A stretch of DNA of 64,000 bases from Sistotremastrum niveocremeum HHB9708. Taxonomy: Eukaryota > Basidiomycota > Agaricomycetes > Sistotremastrales > Sistotremastraceae. Under the pieces are notes generated by a model that made no database searches, was not told the origin of the DNA, and worked only from the letters and a program-made list of their open reading frames with translations. The first letter of the stretch is position 1; every line of letters starts with the position of its first letter. The stretch lies in contig KV419395.1 in the NCBI GenBank assembly GCA_001630475.1, positions 1,182,753 through 1,246,752 of the forward strand, written 5' to 3'. This document shows, in pieces, positions 22,104-35,544 of this stretch. The position numbers and the translations under genes were made by a program.

Positions 22104-23290
22104 CTATGTTAAACCATCGAGGGCAACGTTGGCTTGGAATATACCAATCTTTCTGACCAAACGCAGAACCGCTGGGGCAGGAATGACGAGAACGAAGGCG
22201 GGCGGGACTATGACGAGTAGACCGACGAATATAAGTAAAGTGAGCGCAGGCTTCACAACAAGAAAGTAGAAAAGGTTCTGATACGACACAGGATCTGTGA
22301 ACTGCAAAAATGTATTAGGTGACATGCTCTTTCTGCAATCTTGTAGAAACATACCATATCGTAGGAATTTCGAAGGAAGGACTGCTCCACATACACCACA
22401 TCACCCTGCCCCTCTAAGTCTCGTGCCGCAGACGGAACAAGTCTTTTGAATAGAGGAAGAGGTGGGGAAGGCGGTTGGATGCTGAGAGGCCCATGGAATC
22501 GACATTGAAGTGATATCTGTAGCAGTGGTGTTATGGGAGGAGCGGGGCAAGTCGAACAGCTGGCCCACCTCGGTCAATGCAAAAAATCTTCCACCAAGGA
22601 GATTTAACCAACAAAAGACGGCGCCTAGAGGGAGCGTGATCAAAGTCGCGGTTCCAGTCTAGTCTTCACTCAGATTATGCCAGATTGGAAACGGCATTGA
22701 CTCACTATAGTAGCGGCAAAAAGGTAGATCCAAACGAAAAGCGCATATGGGAAATTGATGATAAGGAGGTGGAACAGTGCTGCATAGTACATTCTCTTGC
22801 GCAGCGGTCGAAAATAGCGTATGGCACGTTGTTTCCGAGAGAGTGTTTCCGAGACGACCACGTCTGCATGTCCGTTTTCCGCATGGAAGAATGTAAATAT
22901 TGTGTGGGCAATGGAATGTGTCGAATGCAAAGAAGAATGAGAGATGGTGCGACGTCGGGACGTCAGTAAGGGTGCCGTTTCGCTATCTCCAAGACCAGGA
23001 TCAAGTTCGTCTATCTCTGATGATATTGGAGGTTGCTGAGTTCGTCGGCTGGTACGAAGTGTCCCATGACGAACGCGCCGGTCTCGATACGGAGGTGGTG
23101 GATCAACTGCAAGGGATGGCGGAGAGTCGGGGATCAGGAATGAAGAGTCGTTCAATGGATTATCGGACTCAAAGAGGGGGGATTGGGGCGGCGAAGGAGG
23201 TCTGGATGGTGGCTTGACAATGCGCTCAGGTGCATCAGCAACGACCATCGATGACCCGCCGTTGGACGTTGCAGCTGCACGGTCAGCCAT
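22104..23290 (-). CDS. Multi-pass membrane protein of unknown function
   Basis: Starts MADRAAATSNGGSSMVVADA. A ~130-residue Pro/Ser/Arg-rich cytosolic region (PPSRPPSPPQSPLFES) leads to hydrophobic segments: YYAALFHLLIINFPYALFVW, then TATLITLPLGAVFCWLNLLG, and near the C-terminus LFYFLVVKPALTLLIFVGLL plus IVPPAFVLVIPAPAVLRLV. The paired-helix pattern recalls the putative sensor region of some bacterial membrane proteins, but I cannot assign a family. Introns lie near 22352-22400 and 22644-22680. Divergent from CSF1 with 125 bp between the start codons, so the two may share control elements. Confidence 0.7.
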
Positions 23291-23415
23291 GCTGGCAAAT
23301 AAAAGACAACACGCCCTGAGCGCTAGTTACTTGCACTCATACGGCCTGCCCGGCAGTGCCCCTGACCTTCACACATACACGACCAATAATAATGTCTATG
23401 GTCTAGTTGGAAACG

Positions 23416-26400
23416 ATGGAATTGAACTGGTAATCAACCCTGCGACCGTCCTTCTTGATTTCTAATGAGTAATGCAGGCATTTACTTCTCGTTTGCCTTT
23501 CCTCCATCGTCTTGGCTGTATTCTACTTGTTCTACTGGAACCGACTGCTCGCAGGAGCTTTGGGGTATGCTTTGCGCTTGACGCTGTGGTGGAGTGGTGG
23601 AGAAGGTCGCGTCTGGATCGAATTTGGTGCGCAAGACAGCCCCGACTGACTGAAGCTCGGGCTCAAGCTTCGTTTCAGAATCGCTCCAGGTTTCATTATT
23701 GGCGGGCCGAGTGACTCTCAAAGACGCGAAATACCACAGCAGCAACCAGACTATACGGGTGACTAATTGCACGATAGTCTGGAGGTACTGGATCCGACGT
23801 GCCAAGCTCAATGACGGACAGCCAACGCGCGACGACCAGGAACAAAGTGAGTGTATCGATTCGATTGTCTTTACACGTTGGCGACGGATTGGGAAGATTC
23901 AACGAACGACCTCCTTCCCTGCCGGATTCACATCCATGTTCGCGGTTTTGAATGGCTCTTGTACAACAGAACACCGGCGTTTGACGCGCTTTACAACACA
24001 CTGGCGCAACAGAAGGAGAGTGTACCGACACTGAACGAATCCCTCGCAGGTTCTACCGGGTTTGTTGGGACGCCAAGTTTGTGTATGAGGTCGTAGAAGG
24101 CCTTTGAATGCTCATCACCTCTTTAGGTATTATACGGATTGCTACGACGACCCCAATCAATGTTATCAAGAACACCGCATCTTGGTTCTCGAACTTGCTT
24201 CCAACCTTTGAGCTCAGAGACGTACTTCCCGTCAGTGCTGATATTTCGAAATTCGCTGTCACCTGTGGAAATCCTTCGACGCCGTGTCTTCTCATCGGTC
24301 ATGCTAAGCATGCACAAGTCATATACGGTCTGCAGAAAGTACGCAGTGCCTTTTTCGCCTCAAGCCTTTTGATCGACCTAGAACTGTCAGTCGCGTTCCC
24401 CGCTCGATCTTTACAAGCACGTCATTGCAACGAAATTCTCCGACGCAAAAGTAAACCTCGTAGCGAATCCAGACTATGACTTACATCTCAAAGAGAAGGC
24501 GTCTGGAATAGCAATGCATCTCGAAAATACACAGTAAGGTGTCCGCGCAGTTTTAATTCCTGATCGCTCAAAACGTCCGCTCCAGAGAAGGAACGCTCAA
24601 CTTTGACTCCTTCAATAAGGCGTGGATTGAAAAACCATATAACAAGCTGCCGAACTTCTTTGGGTGTTCCAAGAAACGTAAATCCAAAAGAGACTCAAAT
24701 ACGATGCTTCCAAAGCATGACCCGGAATACGCAATGGAAGAGTGCATCTTGGAAACTAGGATGTTGGAAATCCGCTACCTTGCCGATGAACCCGGTACGT
24801 TTTTCGTATTCGGTGACAGTCGGTTACATAACTTATCGCCCTACTCTTTGAATAAGGCTTGGTGCCAGAACAGAATGCCGTGATCGTTGACACTGATTCG
24901 CACCTAGGAAATGGTGATCTTGGTCCAGATTGGGTTGTGGAAGTTTTCTCCTCCGATGCGATAGTACGCTATGGCCCATGGGCTGATCGTCAAAGGTTCG
25001 ACCGAACCCTCAATGTGTGATTCACGACTTTCTCAAATTCGATACAGAGTGCACTTGCAAAGAGCATTTTTCCCGCCGGTATACAGAGATATGCATGAGA
25101 CATCTCGGGCCCTACCCGGTTCCAGACGTATATTCACGTCATTGAGAGTATATATTGAAGTCCGCAATAATCTCGGGTTTCATATACCCTTCCGCGAACC
25201 TTCTAAGGTATACTGACTGGGCTTAATTGACTTGTCAATGGTCTAATTGCGACGCAGAATTGGATGTGGGACAATGTATCAAAGCCTTCTAGACCTGATC
25301 AGACCCGTAAGGGCACTTCTTTGCAGATCAAGTGCGCTAGTGGATTTGCTGCCCGTTACGTTCTGCCTATGGTCGTGTCTTCTGCTGGATATACTGCCAC
25401 AGCGGATATCACTTGTGACAAGTTGAGCGTCTTCTCTCCTGCAAACGATATCTTGTTTCTGCAAGCCAAGACCTTTAAAGTAGGTCCGACGGAAGCATAA
25501 TTTATTCGCTAGTTAAGGGGAAATAGGTTAGCTTGTGTATGGGAACCCCTCTTGCCTGGAGAGATGTTCATCGATGGAGTCTCGATGTGACACTGGTTCA
25601 ACCGGTGGTTCATATGGTCCGTGACCATATCACCCTTCTCACTGATTTGGGGAAGGACTGGACCTCAGGCCCCCCTCCGGATTTTGATCTGTGGTTCCCG
25701 ACGACTTATGTCGTCCAGATCGCATTCTCGGACTACGAATTACGTACCTTCGTCAATGACCATAACATCATTGATTATCCTCAGATGATGGACGAAAACG
25801 GTAATATACTGTTTGAGTCAATCGCCTGTAGCACGGTACTGACTTTTCCCAAGCTATACTGGCTTTCAGCGGCTCCATCTTTCGTTCCGACGTACATATC
25901 TTCTCAGACGTTTTCTCTCCGGAATCTTCGACAGTACCATTTGCAATTGAGGCACCGAATCTATCTACGAGCCTCTTTTTGCCCAAATGGGATACTCATT
26001 CAGTATATTCGTGCTTAAGATCCACGAATGTGGGTCACATCAAAACCTTCAGAATGGACGGGAGCTTCCTCTATTTTCATGAAGTGCAGGATGATTACAT
26101 TGACCACCTGAAGCTCAATATGGAGGTAACGTTGCTTGGTTCTTGAGCTTCTTGTTATGTGGCTCATTCTCTTATTAGACTGGTGGCTTGACGCTCACAG
26201 CATTTGGATGGGCCATAAGACGTTTTATGATCATCCGTGACAACTATTTCGGAAGCTTCACGAATTTCTCGACCTTGGGAGAATACATTCGGAAGCGTGC
26301 CAAAGGTCAAACTGGAGATGACACGATCTTGAAGTATCGCGAAGGCCAAGTGAGCACACCTGTCTTCCTCTATTTGAATACCTCCCAATTCATCGCTTGT

Positions 26401-29400
26401 CGTATGTAGGCCAATGCTTTTGAAGTCACTTTAGATGCAACATACAAAGACAATATCGTGGTTGTTCCTGCCGGTTTACCGGGTTTCGAAGTTCATGATC
26501 CGCCAGTTTCAAAAGAACACATTGAAAGCTCGGACCGTTCTGAATCTTTGGATCTGGGTCTGAGCCTTGTCATTCAATTGCCGGAAGTGCAGTTACAATT
26601 TCGAACGCATGACTCTTTCATGGGTATGTGGCTTTCGTATAACCCACCTGACAACCGATCGAAGCAACCTTAGAAATGTCTGTAAACGCTCAATGCTATA
26701 AGATTGGGATCGCGGAGAAATGTATTCGCGATAGCATTCGAAGCCATGGTAAAGGTTCAGTACAGAATGTCCTGAATATAGATGGTACGCCGGCCTTCTA
26801 GTGCGATTGTGACAAGCTAACGCGCTTGGAACAGGTCTCGATGTGGTTGCGCACAGGCTCTTTGGTCCCAAACCATTAGCTTCGACATATCTATGCATCT
26901 GGGAGATTTCCATTGGTGAGGTCAGAGGGAAAATGTCGCCGACTCAGCTGAGGCAATTCTACGCCTGTATCGCCTCCTTTGCGACCAATTTCGAAGACTT
27001 GTTGAACTCTCCAGCGGCACCGTTTAACCTGCCGAGCGAGCCGGATGGTAATATTTCAATCTGTCAAGGATGTCTCATGTCTGATAGTGCGACCGAACAG
27101 TCACCTTTTTGGCAATTCATGTGGACTGTGTTGACCTCTCCGTTCTTAGTTCGTTGGCGGCAATCAACTTGCTCCTGGCGTCCGGACTGTCTTTCAACAG
27201 TAGCAACCCTCCGAGCTTCTCTCGGAAAAGTACAGCTGGTCTCAAAATACCAAGCGGCCTGCTTCGCCTTCTCTTGCGGAGTACGACGAAACCACGAGCG
27301 GGCTGGATGGAAGCTGGACTTGTCAAGTTTGATCTATGTCTGGATAAGCACAATTCCCCGCCTGATACACGTGAACACGCGGAATCGCAGATCTCTTTTA
27401 TCACTCAGCAAGACTCTTTAACTCACAGAGCAGACCATGTTCTGTCTTTTCTCGCTGGTCATTATGAACCTCAAGGTCTCAGTCATAACTATTCTTTTCC
27501 GCAAGTGTCTCACACTATCATCTAGGATCCGATGAGCTTAAACATTTTCCAATATCTCTCAGTATTCCCCGAAGACCAGAAACGTTTCAAAGAAACCAAG
27601 ATTCCCTAGCGTTGCCGGAATCTCAACGATCTCCAAGTGGTCATCCAGGGTCTGACGATGACGAAGACGAACCCCTGTCAGACTTTGTTCGAGATGCACG
27701 GCTAGCGTAAGTGCTTGTACTGCACGTATTCTTCGTGGCCTGAACGCATGATTTCCCAGAAATTCTCGCATCACTTCCAATCCGCTACACCGCCATCACA
27801 ATCCATACACTGACGACAGCATGTCAAGCGGTGATGAAGATGGTCACAGCGAAAGCGACAATTCCGAGTCTACTTCTGACACGGATGCGGAACCACAATC
27901 GCCCAACCGTAAGTCACTATGCTCAAGGCCATTACCTATCTTCTTTCTTACGGCATCACTAGGAGAACAACATGAATTCATATCCGGGATCCGCGTTTAC
28001 AAACCTTTCCTTCCCCACTTTCGGCCAGAGCTCCCGGGGCTCTCGCCTTGGAGCTCGCAAGGGGAGTCTGTTCCCTCTGAAGTAGGTAACTCATGTGATC
28101 GCGGCCAATGACTTCTCAAAAAATGTTGCAGGGCTTTCAACTGTGTGGAGATTCACCCATGGTAGAAAGCGACACGTTGGAGAAGCTGAACTACAGTGGG
28201 TATAAGGAGGGAGACTTGTCATATGAAGTTAATTCACCTGTGACCATCGATGTCTGGAGTCTCCAAGACATCGACATTCGTGTCACCCCTCTGACCGCCC
28301 GAGTCCTCAGCGAATTGCTCAACAGTTATTATTCAAAGGTATGTCCCTGATCTTGGCACGAGTATGAAGTACATTGATCTTCGCAGGAAATAAGCTTGGA
28401 ATTGAGGGTGGACGAGATGCTAACGCGACACTTAGCTTCAGCAACGTCGAATGCTACGCCTAACGACATTGTTGTTCACTTGAACCTGGCTGGCCTGCGA
28501 GTTACTTCCCTGAGTACCCCAATACCGATAGAGCCCGAGGCGGTTGTCCACCCGCATGTCATTGAGCACTTTTGGGCCCATACATCCCTAGTTGTCGGAA
28601 CCAATCCAGTAACCGGCGTCTTCTTCCAGCTTCATGCGAAGAGTGTACATACCGCCCTAGGGAGCAGGCAATATCATACCGACCATAAGCACAAGGAGGT
28701 TCAGAAGGCATGCGAGGTCCATCTTCTGAATGTTATGGTCTCGTTTCATCAACAAGCATGCTCCACAGTCCTTGGGTCTGTTGAGTCAGTATGGAAGCCT
28801 GATGCTCCACGTGCTATATCGTCTGTAATGCGATCTTGGGCTCATCTTGTCGGGAACTTTTCCCAAAATCTTCGTTCATATGAACGCAAAAGATATTCAT
28901 ACATCCGATATGTTCTATGGACGGTTCTGGATCACTCTCGGGATCTCTCAATCATGAACCCATTATCGCTTGCCCAACCATCGTATTTGGTGCAGCCGAA
29001 AACACTTCGCACTGGCGTATCCTACAGCATGCTGACCTATCTACGACTCTGTCTTGCCAATTTCGACCCCCTAAAACGATTGCAGCTTCGCTCCATCCAT
29101 GTTGAGAACATCCCCCATATTGCGCTCGGACAGATAGAATCACTTGTTCGACGGCGATGGGCTGAATGGATCGATGACAGCGAAGCTGCTGAGTTGGTGG
29201 ACATGCCGTTGTTGCGGTCCATGTATGGGAGCCCAGAAGAATCTAGGTCCTCGATCGTAGGACCGGATCTCTGGGCATTGGGGGTCGAGATACATCACTT
29301 CAGCGCGATCGAGAGCAGCAACCCTAGGTCAATCAGTGAAATCAGCCTGAATTCTTTCAACTTGGTTGTTCGCCTCCATAAACACGGGCGCAGCGTAGCA

Positions 29401-32400
29401 GATGAATCCAACACTGCAGGCACTCCGACGGCGATGGACTCGCGTTCTCCAACTGCCTTTATTAACGCTTCTCTTGTTGTTGGGGAATTCGGAATTCGCG
29501 TGTACCCGCCGTTCCTCAAATTCGTTGAGGAAGCTCTCAAACTGAGGTCCAAAAAGTCGTTCTCTCCTCCTTCAGGCCAAGATTATCGACAGGGCGGGGC
29601 CAGCGGATCCGTTCCTGCATCTCCTCCTCACGCCGTTCATCTTGACGTCATGCTGACTGTGGGGAGCCTTCGAATTCGCGCATTTGCCGAAAAGCTGCTC
29701 CTTGAGCTCAGTTTGGTTGGGATACAGAACGTCAGCTCAGCATTGTACTCTTCTGATAACTCCAGTGTCAATGTCCAGCTAGCTTGCCAGGAGATATCTG
29801 CTCGTGCAAGATCAATAGACAGAGCTAGTCGTGGAGGCGACAGTGACGTGTTGTTATCGACCGTTTTTACCAGCACCAAGCTCAGTCTTGTCGGTCAACA
29901 AGCCGAGGATCAACCCATCATACGTCTAGTGTGCGGTGCTAGCCATCTCTCTACATGCGTTCCGCGGAGCGCAACACGGACGTACCGATTTATCGAAGAT
30001 TGGAAAGCTGATTACCTTCCGTAAGATTGCCCTTTCGTCATATTCTGATCTGACGCGTGAGAAGGTCTTTCGGAAACTCCTTCAAGGGCATATTGCAAGA
30101 ATTTTCTGGGTCCTCAAAGGACGTGACTGGAGCGGCCTCCAAAAGCTCGCCTAGTGGCATACATTTGTCTAAGGCCTTGTTTGACATTCAAGTCTCATGT
30201 ACGCAGGTACAAGTTACATTACAGGTCATGCATGGCATCTGGTTATCGTGGGATGTGTTCGGGCCGTTCGCATTCTTACACAACTCGGTTCCTCGGGATG
30301 GCTCTTTCGGATCCGGCCTGCGAACGACCTCTCAAGTGGTGACTATCACATCTAGAGGCACATCAAAATCCGTTGCGGGCGCTGCTCATACGCGCGTCAA
30401 GGTAGAATTGCCTGCACTTACGGTCTCGGGGACGTATGATGACCGAGCCATTCATGCTTCTGTCCAATTGGATTACTTCAAACTACTCCTGAAACCTAAA
30501 TATTTCGATGATCTTCTGGCAGTTCAACAAAATTTTGGCACCAACTATAACGGTATGCCCCCCAACAAACATCGTAGTTCATATGCTGAAGAAAATATTT
30601 TCAGAGCTCCTCAGCCTGATAGCTCGCTCCCGTCAGGCCCCTCTCCCGCAGCAAGAGTCGATCGAAGATCCAACCTCTAGCGGCGTCTCTCGGTTGCAGT
30701 ATAAAATAGCGTTTTACTCAAAGGGCTTTCAAATTGGTATACCAGGGCCCTCTTCAACTCAATTTCTCGATGCTGCCATTGTTCAAGGCAGTGTCACTAA
30801 TACTTCCGTACGACACTGGAAGTTTAGACTTCAGAACTTTGCCCTCTCTCTCGCGCCTCATAGCGGAGACACTCGGAAAAGTCGACTCTTGAATGTCAAG
30901 CAGCGGTCGGCATTCGTGATTCTAGATCTTGACGCGGACGGAACCGAGAAGACACTGTCGGTTCGCGTGACCAGATTTCACGCTGTAATGTCCACTTCTT
31001 CGATTGGGGAGTTAGGCGATCTGGTTGATCATGTTCAGGTATATTTATATCCTCGGGTTCTCCTCATATCCTGACTTTTTGTTCAGGCGGAGATGCGCAT
31101 GCGCACTATCCAACGTGCGGCAGAGATCGAGGAGATGCGCTTAAAAGGGAGAACATTCATGAAAACCTTCGACGTCGACCAGTTCCCTGTCGCCTCTTCA
31201 GGGCATCCTTCTTGGCTGGATGACAGAATAATCTCTCTCGATATTGCTAATTTCGGAGTCGCTTTTCCTTTGGCGGATGTGGACCAGGTTCTTCTCTCGT
31301 ACGGAGGCGCGACAACCTCTCGAAATACCTCTGTCCCTGCATTTCTTTTCTCGGTCACTCGTGTGTCTTTCAGGGCCAACCGATTCGAATCAGGAAATGC
31401 GAAGGTCGAGCAACTCTCATTTCAATTTGTGCCCACGTTAGTGTCTCGTCCTCTGACTTCGACATTTGTCGCTGACGTTCTGCCCAGTTTCAACCAAGCA
31501 CAATCTGGTGATTTTGTCGGCTCGCGTCATAGAACTCGGAATAGATTGGTCTATCCTGAGATGTCTGCGACTTTGAAGTCTAGCTCTAACGCGGCCACCA
31601 GAAATCTCGAAATAGATGCGGCAATCAGCGGCTTTATCTTGGACATTGAGGCGACGATCGTCGATTATGTGTACTCTCTTGTGGCTGTTTATCATCAAGG
31701 CAAACGACGACTGGATCAACTGGTGATCATTGACATTGCCGACGACGATAATTTCTCATCGCCGCGTTCTGCTCTTCGGGCCGAATATTCTTCGTTGCCG
31801 ACCTCCAATGTCTGCATGGTACTGCGATTCAAAAGTGGTAAACTCAGAGTCCACGCCGGTACCCAAGGCCCTCCTTATCTCACATCTCATTCGGCATCTC
31901 TTCCCGTGGGGAAGCGAAGTATTCTTGGCCGATATGAATATGCGAGTCAAGACCCCGAAGTATTTGACCTTCCTACTGTCTCTGTTTGGGGAGAGTTTCA
32001 TGCAGTCCCGGCAGCGAGGAAGGTATCAGCGGATGACCTTGAGCCATCTCAGCTGGCTTTTAAGACAGTGATTCATCCTAGCAATAACACCCTTCGACCA
32101 AATCTCCTCCAGTTTATCACTCAGGTGACACAGGCGATAGACAAAGGTCTTGAAAGGGATCCGCATGCCTCGATGCCGGAAACACATCCTGGCCTTCCTC
32201 TTGAATCTGTCAGTCCATTACGGAACGATGCCTCGATGCCTTCTGCCATCGGCAGTATGCATTTCAGCTTCAGTTTGCAGATACATCAGTCACGCCTAGA
32301 GCTGACATGTCTTCCTGATGTCAATGTCGTTGCAGATCTGGAGTGGGACAGCGGTGGCTTTGTCGTGAATATTTTGCCGGGAGCAAATTTCTCATTAACG

Positions 32401-34440
32401 GGTTCGATTGGGAGGCTGACCGCCAGCCTTCGTCACGGCTACCTCAGAGAGAAATGTGCTGAAATTGATGCTCGAAATGTTTCTTTCCTGGTATCCTTTG
32501 CACGCGTGGAAACAGAGTCCGAGACCGCACCACACCTCCTGTCTATCATCGTTGACACCGAGCTTTCGGCTGCTCTTAGATTTTCCAGACTACAGGATAT
32601 TCTTTGTTTCCGGGCTGTTTGGCTCGACCGAATTCCGATCCTCGAGCCAGGTTCAAACCCTTCTTCCTCCGGACTTTCCCCATCTCAGCATGAGAAGCAA
32701 CCAGCATCGAATCGGCCTTTTACCACCTTCGTGCTTGTACGCGCCAGACACGCCGATTTCAATATTGACATGGGCCAACCAATAACTTCCATGATATTCA
32801 GCCTCCAGTCGCTCGTTGCTCGGACATCGCTGAGCGAACTGCAATCTGAAGTGGAGATCGGTATTGCTCAAGTCAACCTGCAGCTAGAGAGAAGCTTGTC
32901 AGGATCCGCAGCAACTCCTGATTTTCTGTTTCATACTGTCAGGCAGCGGAATGGTCGACCTATTTGGAAAGACGGAAAAGCGCAGACATTAGAAATGAAC
33001 GTGACATGCGGCCCGCTGGACGTTTTATTGAACGCTGACGGTCGCAAGATCTTGCATTATCAGTGAGCTTCATGACCCTTTGATATGGCCTTATCTAACC
33101 TGGTCCGAAGTGCGGAACCGGTGAAAGTATCCGTTTATGATGACCTGGCAAAAGTTTTATCATCGTCTGACATCTCGGATCGGGAACTTGAGCTTGACTT
33201 CAATGTGTCTGGCGGCAAAATCATCGCCATGGCTACAGTCAGTGCCATTCCACGACTGCTAACCCTTACCCACAAGATGCGAGACCTCATTGCTGAACAA
33301 CGTGAGGGTGCTGCTAAAGAATCGATGGCTTTCCGGATCACACAACTTCCCAAGCCTAAAAATCCTTTAACTGCCGTTGCAAGCGCTATGATTAAATCCG
33401 CAAGGAGTCGCTTCAGCGAACTCGATAATATTGCCGGTTACACAATGTTCCAGCGCTTGAGATTTGATCTAGCGGGGCTCCGCCTAGTGATTTTCAATCG
33501 CAGTCCTTCGGATCACGAGGCTGCGCTATTTACCGGCACAGATATCCATGCGGACTTACTTCATATCACCAGCTCTGATGAGAAGCCGTCGAGGAATAAT
33601 CTGCGCCTGGCCTTAAGTGCGATGAGGATAACAAAAGCTATTCATCTCAATCACTCTGTCGCCCAAGCCGCTGACTCGACCGCCGGAAAGTGGTTATCAG
33701 CCGTACTGAAAGGAAGCACAGAGTCTATTATTTTCCATCTTCCCAGTCTGGAAGTGAATATGGCCAGCGAAGAGTTGCAGGCGAAGGACGGAGAGAAGCC
33801 GACTCTGCTATACGACTTCCAAAGCAAATTTTTGCGAAGATCAGAGGCTTATATACCCGGCTTCCAGCCTGGTAATGATGCGGACATTTCTTTGGATATC
33901 TCGCTGTACCTGTGGCTCGCAGAATTTCGATCCAGGCTTGCTGCAGAAATTGCGGCAGCACGCCCACCCAGCTTCGTGTCTAATGTACCCCGTCAGAAGA
34001 TGTCGGCGGAGGATGATACACAGGAAAAGCCTTCAAGTGGAGCAGCACCCATGTCCAATCGAACGCTTACAACTGGATTTATGGCCGGCACGAGTCAGGC
34101 TTCTCTTCAGCTACCTGGATTGAATTTGGATAAATCTGAACGCGTGTCACGTTTCTCTTCCAGTAACATCATGAACTATGAAGCCCGATCGCGGGATATC
34201 ATGCGGCCAACCATTCAGCAGCTGGGCGAAGCAACACCCGATATCTTACATCCGTTCTTTTCGAAGCGGGCAGGCTTTAGCATTGAAGCACAACTACCCG
34301 TATATATCCACGAATATGCTACAATGCCCCTTCAGGAACTTGTCAGTGGACTTTTGAAGGTCTACAGTCGGCAGTTCAAAGATAGTCAACGGCTTAGCGT
34401 CGACCAAAGGAATGCGGATATTAGAGAAGGCTTGCCATAG
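23416..34440 (+). CDS. CSF1: CSF1 / BLTP1-like bridge lipid-transfer protein
   Basis: A very large gene with many short introns. ATG at 23416 gives MELN, and an intron to 23478 joins WHLLLVCLSSIVLAVFYLFY and WNRLLAG, an N-terminal membrane anchor typical of Csf1. Further family stretches: AGRVTLKDAKYHSSNQTIRV, IVWRYWIRRA, GFEWLLYNRTPAFDALYN, LLPTFELRDVLPVSADISKF, AVTCGNPSTPCLLIG, and LDVVAHRLFGPKPLASTYLC (then IWEISIGEV). Late exons are long (28396-30024, 31093-33066) and the 33063-33109 intron joins LHYH to AEPVKVSVYDD. The C-terminus LVSGLLKVYSRQF then DIREGLP* fits the family. Csf1/Tweek/BLTP1 proteins form long grooves that move lipids between the ER and other membranes. In fungi they affect cold growth, GPI-anchor synthesis and cell-wall integrity. 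Predicted length near 3,000 residues, full size. Confidence 0.93.
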
Positions 34441-34563
34441 TGGATCCGACCCAACGTTGGGTAAGAAAAGTATTAGCATTTATAATCATTGGCGAATGTA
34501 CATCTTTAATGTCGTTATCCTTGCAGCCAAGCATGGAAGCAATTCAGCTTAGAAAATATAAAT

Positions 34564-35491
34564 CTATTGTCGGGCTACGCTAGAACTTCCGACGTCAAAG
34601 ACGCTTAGAAGGGCAAAGCAGCCATACAGAAGACCAAGTGGATATGCGACCAATAAACGCTGATCAGACATGCGAAGGACAGCAACAATGATTCCTGAGG
34701 CTGAATATGTACACCACACAACAGAGAGGATTGACAGGATGTATCCCAGAGCTCCGCTGTGGGCATTTTCAGCTTAATTTCTTCAGCAAGGGTTGGAACG
34801 TACTCTAGTGTTACCATCACACTGACGGCCCCGACGCCTACCATCGGTAACAAGCAATATCCAAGAACAGATGCCACCCTATACGCGTCTATGCCCTTCT
34901 CTGACATCAGATTTAGTAAAAAGTAGATTGACGCAGAGCCAAGTAAGGCGACGCCGTAGATGTAGCTGAATTGCGGTTTCCCAGACTGAAAGCCTCGGGT
35001 CAGCATTTGGTGTACGGTTTAAGAGCGAACATACGAATAATAAAAAAGTGCCGAAACAAAGACAGAATAACAAGGGGCCTGCGAGGTCTGCATCATCCAT
35101 TATGTGCTCATCCACTCGCTGCAAGGGGTTGAGAACGGTCATGGACTTTGCTCTGATATGCGAGAAATTGATTCCAAGCTCTGAGAAAGCTTGAGCCCTA
35201 AGCCTCCAGATGCAGTGCGGAAAAACCTTCTAATAGTGGTGGTTCTCCTTCGAAACCACCTGTTCCAAAAGCATGCCACCATCCGCCTACAGGTTGTATG
35301 TTGCCACCATAACCTGTTGCGCCTGGACCCATTTGGCCCTCTAGACTTCGTCTGGGGCCTGTATCAAATTGTGACGCTGAGGCATCCGGCGCATTGTAGA
35401 ATTGCAACGGCGTTGAATATGGCTGTTGTTGTGTTCCATAATATCCATTCTGTGATGAGGACGCATACGGCGTCGCGTTGTCTTGCCACAT
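34564..35491 (-). CDS. YIP1: YIP1-family Golgi membrane protein
   Basis: Starts [19 protein letters not shown] with a Tyr/Gln/Gly-rich cytosolic N-terminus. The Yip1 domain follows: [80 protein letters not shown]. Two more helices are recovered by splicing the 34748-34801 intron ([20 protein letters not shown] and [20 protein letters not shown]). About five helices in all. Yip1/YIPF5 binds Ypt1/Ypt31 Rab GTPases and helps form ER-to-Golgi vesicles. An in-strand ATG at 35547 (MAEYCEG) overlaps the NSA2 start codon on the other strand. Converges on CSF1, with 123 bp between stops. Confidence 0.9.
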
Positions 35492-35544
35492 CGTTTCTGA
35501 ATGTTGTTTGTTGTTGTTGACAACTTCCCTCGCAGTACTCAGCC

